Shown here piece after piece: positions 61,375 through 64,000 of a stretch of DNA of 64,000 nucleotides (position 1 is the stretch's first letter; every line of letters begins with the position of its first letter). The notes under the pieces were generated by a model, which saw nothing but the letters and a program-made list of their open reading frames with translations, had not been told where the DNA came from and did no database searches. Position numbers and translations under genes: made by a program. Location of the stretch: assembly GCF_022682495.2 (NCBI RefSeq), contig NC_071398.1, positions 10,794,934 to 10,858,933 on the forward strand, written 5' to 3'. The DNA is from Desmodus rotundus (taxonomy: Eukaryota > Chordata > Mammalia > Chiroptera > Phyllostomidae).

Positions 61375-61740
61375 ATTTCACTTAGTACAACACCCTCTAG
61401 GTCCACTCATGTTAGACAGAGAAATACAAATGCCATATGGGTTCCCTAATGTGTGGAATCTAAAACGCAAAACAAACAGAACAAAATGGGACACAAGGAA
61501 ACAGATCAAACTGATGGCTATGGGGGAGGGGTGGGGTGGTGGCACGGGTTGGAAAGGGTGAAGGGGAGTACAGTCAGTACTGTGATCTCTTTGCACAGTG
61601 ACAGGTGATGACTACACCTCGTGTGGTGGTTGCATTGTAAGGTAGGAAAATGTGGAATCGTTATGCTGTACGCCTGCAACCCATACGTTATTGTGTGCAA
61701 CTCTGCTTAAATTAAAGAAATATTGGCAATAAATAAATAA
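61375..61740 (+). mobile_element. LINE-1 3' end
   Basis: 'tttcacttagtacaacaccc tctaggtcca', 'atgccatatgggttccctaa', a G-rich segment (61510-61570), then 'tgtaagg...atgctgtacgcctgcaac' and an A/T-rich tail make up a truncated L1 3' end of older type. Confidence 0.7.
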
Positions 61741-61744
61741 ATTA

Positions 61745-62075
61745 CAAAAGCATATATTTCACATATTATCTGTTGGTTTAAGAGGAATCCTGTGAGAATT
61801 CAAGATAAGGAAGAGCAGTCATCGCTCTGGCACAGAACAGGAATGAAGGTCCCGCATCTAAAGACCTCCGGAAATGGGGAGCCCCCAGGTAATGCCTCAG
61901 AGTTAGAGATCTCCAAACTCCCCTGTGGGAGGAGCCTAATGATAGAAACTGCCCTGGGAAGAGGAGAGCAGGAAAAGAACTTCCCGTGGCAGTAGTGAAA
62001 GCTTTCTGGGAGGCAGATGTTGGGAGGCACGGTGGGGGATTTACAAAAAACAACGTCAAGCTAGAGAATTACTTA
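61745..62075. other. Intronic sequence without recognised genes
   Basis: Frames of 67-93 codons on both strands have no recognisable protein. No clear repeat. Confidence 0.35.
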
Positions 62076-62079
62076 GATA

Positions 62080-62480
62080 CACTTTGCAAATCAGAGTCTA
62101 TCAATGGGAAATATCCATTTAAATGATCATCTGTTCATAGCTTTCCTAAAAGAATTAAACGAATACATGTTTCTCCACACCTAACAACATTAGTAATACG
62201 ACCACATTGATTAGGTACATAATCGATGCTCGATATATAATTTTGAATACAGCACAAAGCTCTCCTTACATCACTGCTTCCTCCTGGCGTTCTATGAAAC
62301 TGTGATAAGGAACGATCCTGGATAAGCACACTGACCACTTCACTCTGATCATAAGGAAAGTTTTGTCCGGCCCGGCGGACTCCTACGCCACTAAAAATAG
62401 ATTGAATGGCCCCTTTAATCTTCTTCCTGTTAATCAGATTTGCTAGTTTTATTTGCAATGAGAAATTCAAGAGCTATTAA
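62080..62480. other. Candidate conserved noncoding element
   Basis: This is repeat-free sequence with words such as 'taatacgaccacattgatta', 'ggtacataatcgatgctcga' and 'ccggcccggcggactcctac'. CpG-containing words survive within AT-rich sequence. It overlaps a 111-codon minus frame (62135-62470) without recognisable domains. Conservation was not tested. Confidence 0.35.
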
Positions 62481-62484
62481 CACG

Positions 62485-63890
62485 GAAAAATAATAGACAT
62501 GGGAAGAAGAGGCGATGAAAGGACCAGCGTTTACGGTGGGGTTTAGGGGAGATTTTTTTTTTTTATGTATTATTTGTTTACTTTCAACTGTGGTGTGTTT
62601 GAGGAGAGAAAAGAAATTTGGGGAAATTTATCACTAATGGGAAACATTTTCAGAGAGATAAGGAGGGAGCCAGGTTTCTAAAAGGTTTCAGTGAATAATA
62701 AAACCTATCAATTTCCCCTCAATTTCCCTTTGTCATATTATGGGGTGATTACATTAAAGGAAGTAAATTGCTTTTCAGTTATCTTTGGATGTGAGATTGA
62801 GGGTCTTTTGAAAGTGACCATATATTGAGATAAAAGTTTGATGCAGCTCAGCCTTGTCAATTATTTACTGGTGTGCATGTGTGCGTCTGGGTGTGTGGAA
62901 CTTGACAGGGAGCAATGGAGGGGGTATTGGGGAGCTAGATGAGATGCTGCTGTGGTCGTGGTGGTTAACGTTAAATCATCTACAGTTAAACTTTAGGCCA
63001 GTCTTTGCTGTCAGGTACGAGAAAAATTCTGGCAAGAAGCAAAGCTTCCAAGCAAAGCCGTAGATCCGCCCTATGCCTGCAAGAACCATGTTCCTCAGGA
63101 CTGTAGAGGGCAGCCCTGGGAGAAACAGAAAGATTTGGAGCAGCAGGTCTGAAAGGCCAGGTCCACAGACCTCCAGGAATCTGAGCCCCTTCCAGAGTAT
63201 CCGGGAGGTCAAAGTCATTTTTCTTTTCTACTGGATTCACAGTGTGTTGGCTATATTTCCTGGGCTGTATACTGTATCCTGTGACTGATTTATTTTATGA
63301 CTAGAAATTTGTGCCTCTTCATGAGTTTTAAGACTATAAAGGTATCCTGTGACCAAAAATTTTGAGATCCACTTCCCTAAATTAAATACAATTATACTTT
63401 AATAAAGTTTAATTTTAAAACTAATGTAATTTAATATTGTAAACATTGTTTGCTGGCCTGGAAAAAAAGTATAGGGTTAGCATCATAAAACCTAGGTTGG
63501 GAAGGTTCTATGTATAACCCGGGTAAAGACAAACTCATCTGATTTCAATATGAGGCATTTTTTTTTACAAATGGGAAAATGAACTCCCTTTTCTCTGAAA
63601 CTTTGTAAATATTAAATGAAATGCTATATGTCAAATACAAGCACAAAGCTGGCATATTCGAGTTCTCTGCCCAAAATGTCCTTCTTTGAAGCAAACTTAA
63701 TAATTTGCACATGAAAGCAATTCTTCTGAGATGCTGGGTACTCACCTCCAATCACAGGTAAATATTATCTCAGGTTAGCATGAAGCCTTGACAATCTATC
63801 TAGATGGCTGGAGGAAATAGGTAAGAACAGAGATTCACAGGCATGCTTGGAGCATACCTATTAGTACTTAATGACTGTCAGAATCATGGG
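62485..63890. other. Intronic sequence without recognised genes
   Basis: Nothing assignable; a weak MER5-like end ('ccaaaaattttgagatccac') occurs near 63353. Confidence 0.35.
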
Positions 63891-63894
63891 CAAA

Positions 63895-64000
63895 AGCATA
63901 GATTTCTGGACCCTAGTTATCAATTTGGGGGTGGGGTCCAAACAATTGCATTTCTAGAAAGTTCGCAAGTGCTGCTCAAATTTTGGTGCAGCCACCAGAC
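63895..64000 (-). mobile_element. MER5A-like hAT element, cut by window edge
   Basis: 'tttgggggtggggtccaaac', 'aattgcatttctagaaagtt' and 'gctgctcaaattttggtgca' are the reverse complement of MER5A. It continues beyond the window. Confidence 0.6.

Larger units (their letters stand above)
49014..64000 (-). other. CDH8: CDH8 intron 2 (partial, 3' part)
   Basis: This is sequence upstream (in gene orientation) of exon 3, running off the right edge. No exon for the signal peptide, prodomain or start of EC1 was recognised, so the preceding coding exon lies outside the window. The segment is rich in LINE-1, SINE, LTR and DNA-transposon remnants. Confidence 0.85.

Overview
The window is a stretch of mammalian nuclear genome, almost entirely intronic. 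The only protein-coding sequence I can support is two exons of one gene on the minus strand: a 295-base exon (49013 down to 48719) and a 120-base exon (7686 down to 7567). Spliced together they read through the end of cadherin ectodomain repeat 1 into repeat 2 of a type II classical cadherin. The residue pattern ([51 protein letters not shown]) fits cadherin-8 (CDH8) better than its paralogues as I remember them. The gene runs right to left: intron 2 from about 64000 to 49014, exon 3, a 41,032-base intron 3, exon 4, and intron 4 from 7566 to the left edge.

The organism is most likely a bat of the Yangochiroptera. At least eight copies of a tRNA-derived SINE of the VES type are present (near 2.5, 11.3, 14.0, 16.6, 18.2, 25.1, 44.9 and 49.9 kb), most with visible target-site duplications. 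There are also several LINE-1 3' ends of the form I associate with bat genomes, and a betaretrovirus-like solo LTR. I saw no HeliBat-type Helitron, which argues weakly against a vespertilionid. The species cannot be named from this sequence.

Layout by region. 0.4-2.9 kb is an old LINE-1 split by a VES SINE. 3.8-7.3 kb holds MaLR, MIR, L2 and LINE-1 fragments. 7.57-7.69 kb is exon 4, whose acceptor uses a T15 plus CT-repeat pyrimidine tract. 9.4-10.1 kb is an L1/HAL1-like element. 12-17 kb is relatively repeat-poor apart from two VES copies. 17-31 kb has scattered VES, MIR, MER5A and MaLR copies and a LINE-1 3' end. 35-38 kb has LINE-1 remnants, a homopurine tract of about 200 bases, a MaLR LTR and a Tigger-like element. 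42.4-42.96 kb is an old LTR. 44.86-45.42 kb is a VES SINE nested in the tip of a Tigger element. 48.72-49.01 kb is exon 3. 49.9-50.2 kb is a VES copy with a duplicated tail. 56.66-57.32 kb is a 5'-inverted (twin-primed) LINE-1. 57.81-58.02 kb is a short terminal-inverted-repeat DNA transposon. 58.52-59.34 kb is the solo LTR. Several repeat-free, AT-rich stretches (notably 62.08-62.48, 50.64-51.08 and 48.29-48.60 kb) look like candidate conserved noncoding elements, but this is inference.

I found no CRISPR array, operon, microbial gene, tRNA/rRNA gene or complete mobile-element coding region. Most longer open frames lie over repeats or unique intron without a recognisable protein. I see no convincing undescribed molecular system. 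The most informative features are the cadherin exons with the unusual acceptor tract, the twin-primed LINE-1, the solo LTR and the nested transposon events. Repeat family names come from memory of consensus sequences, not from a database search.
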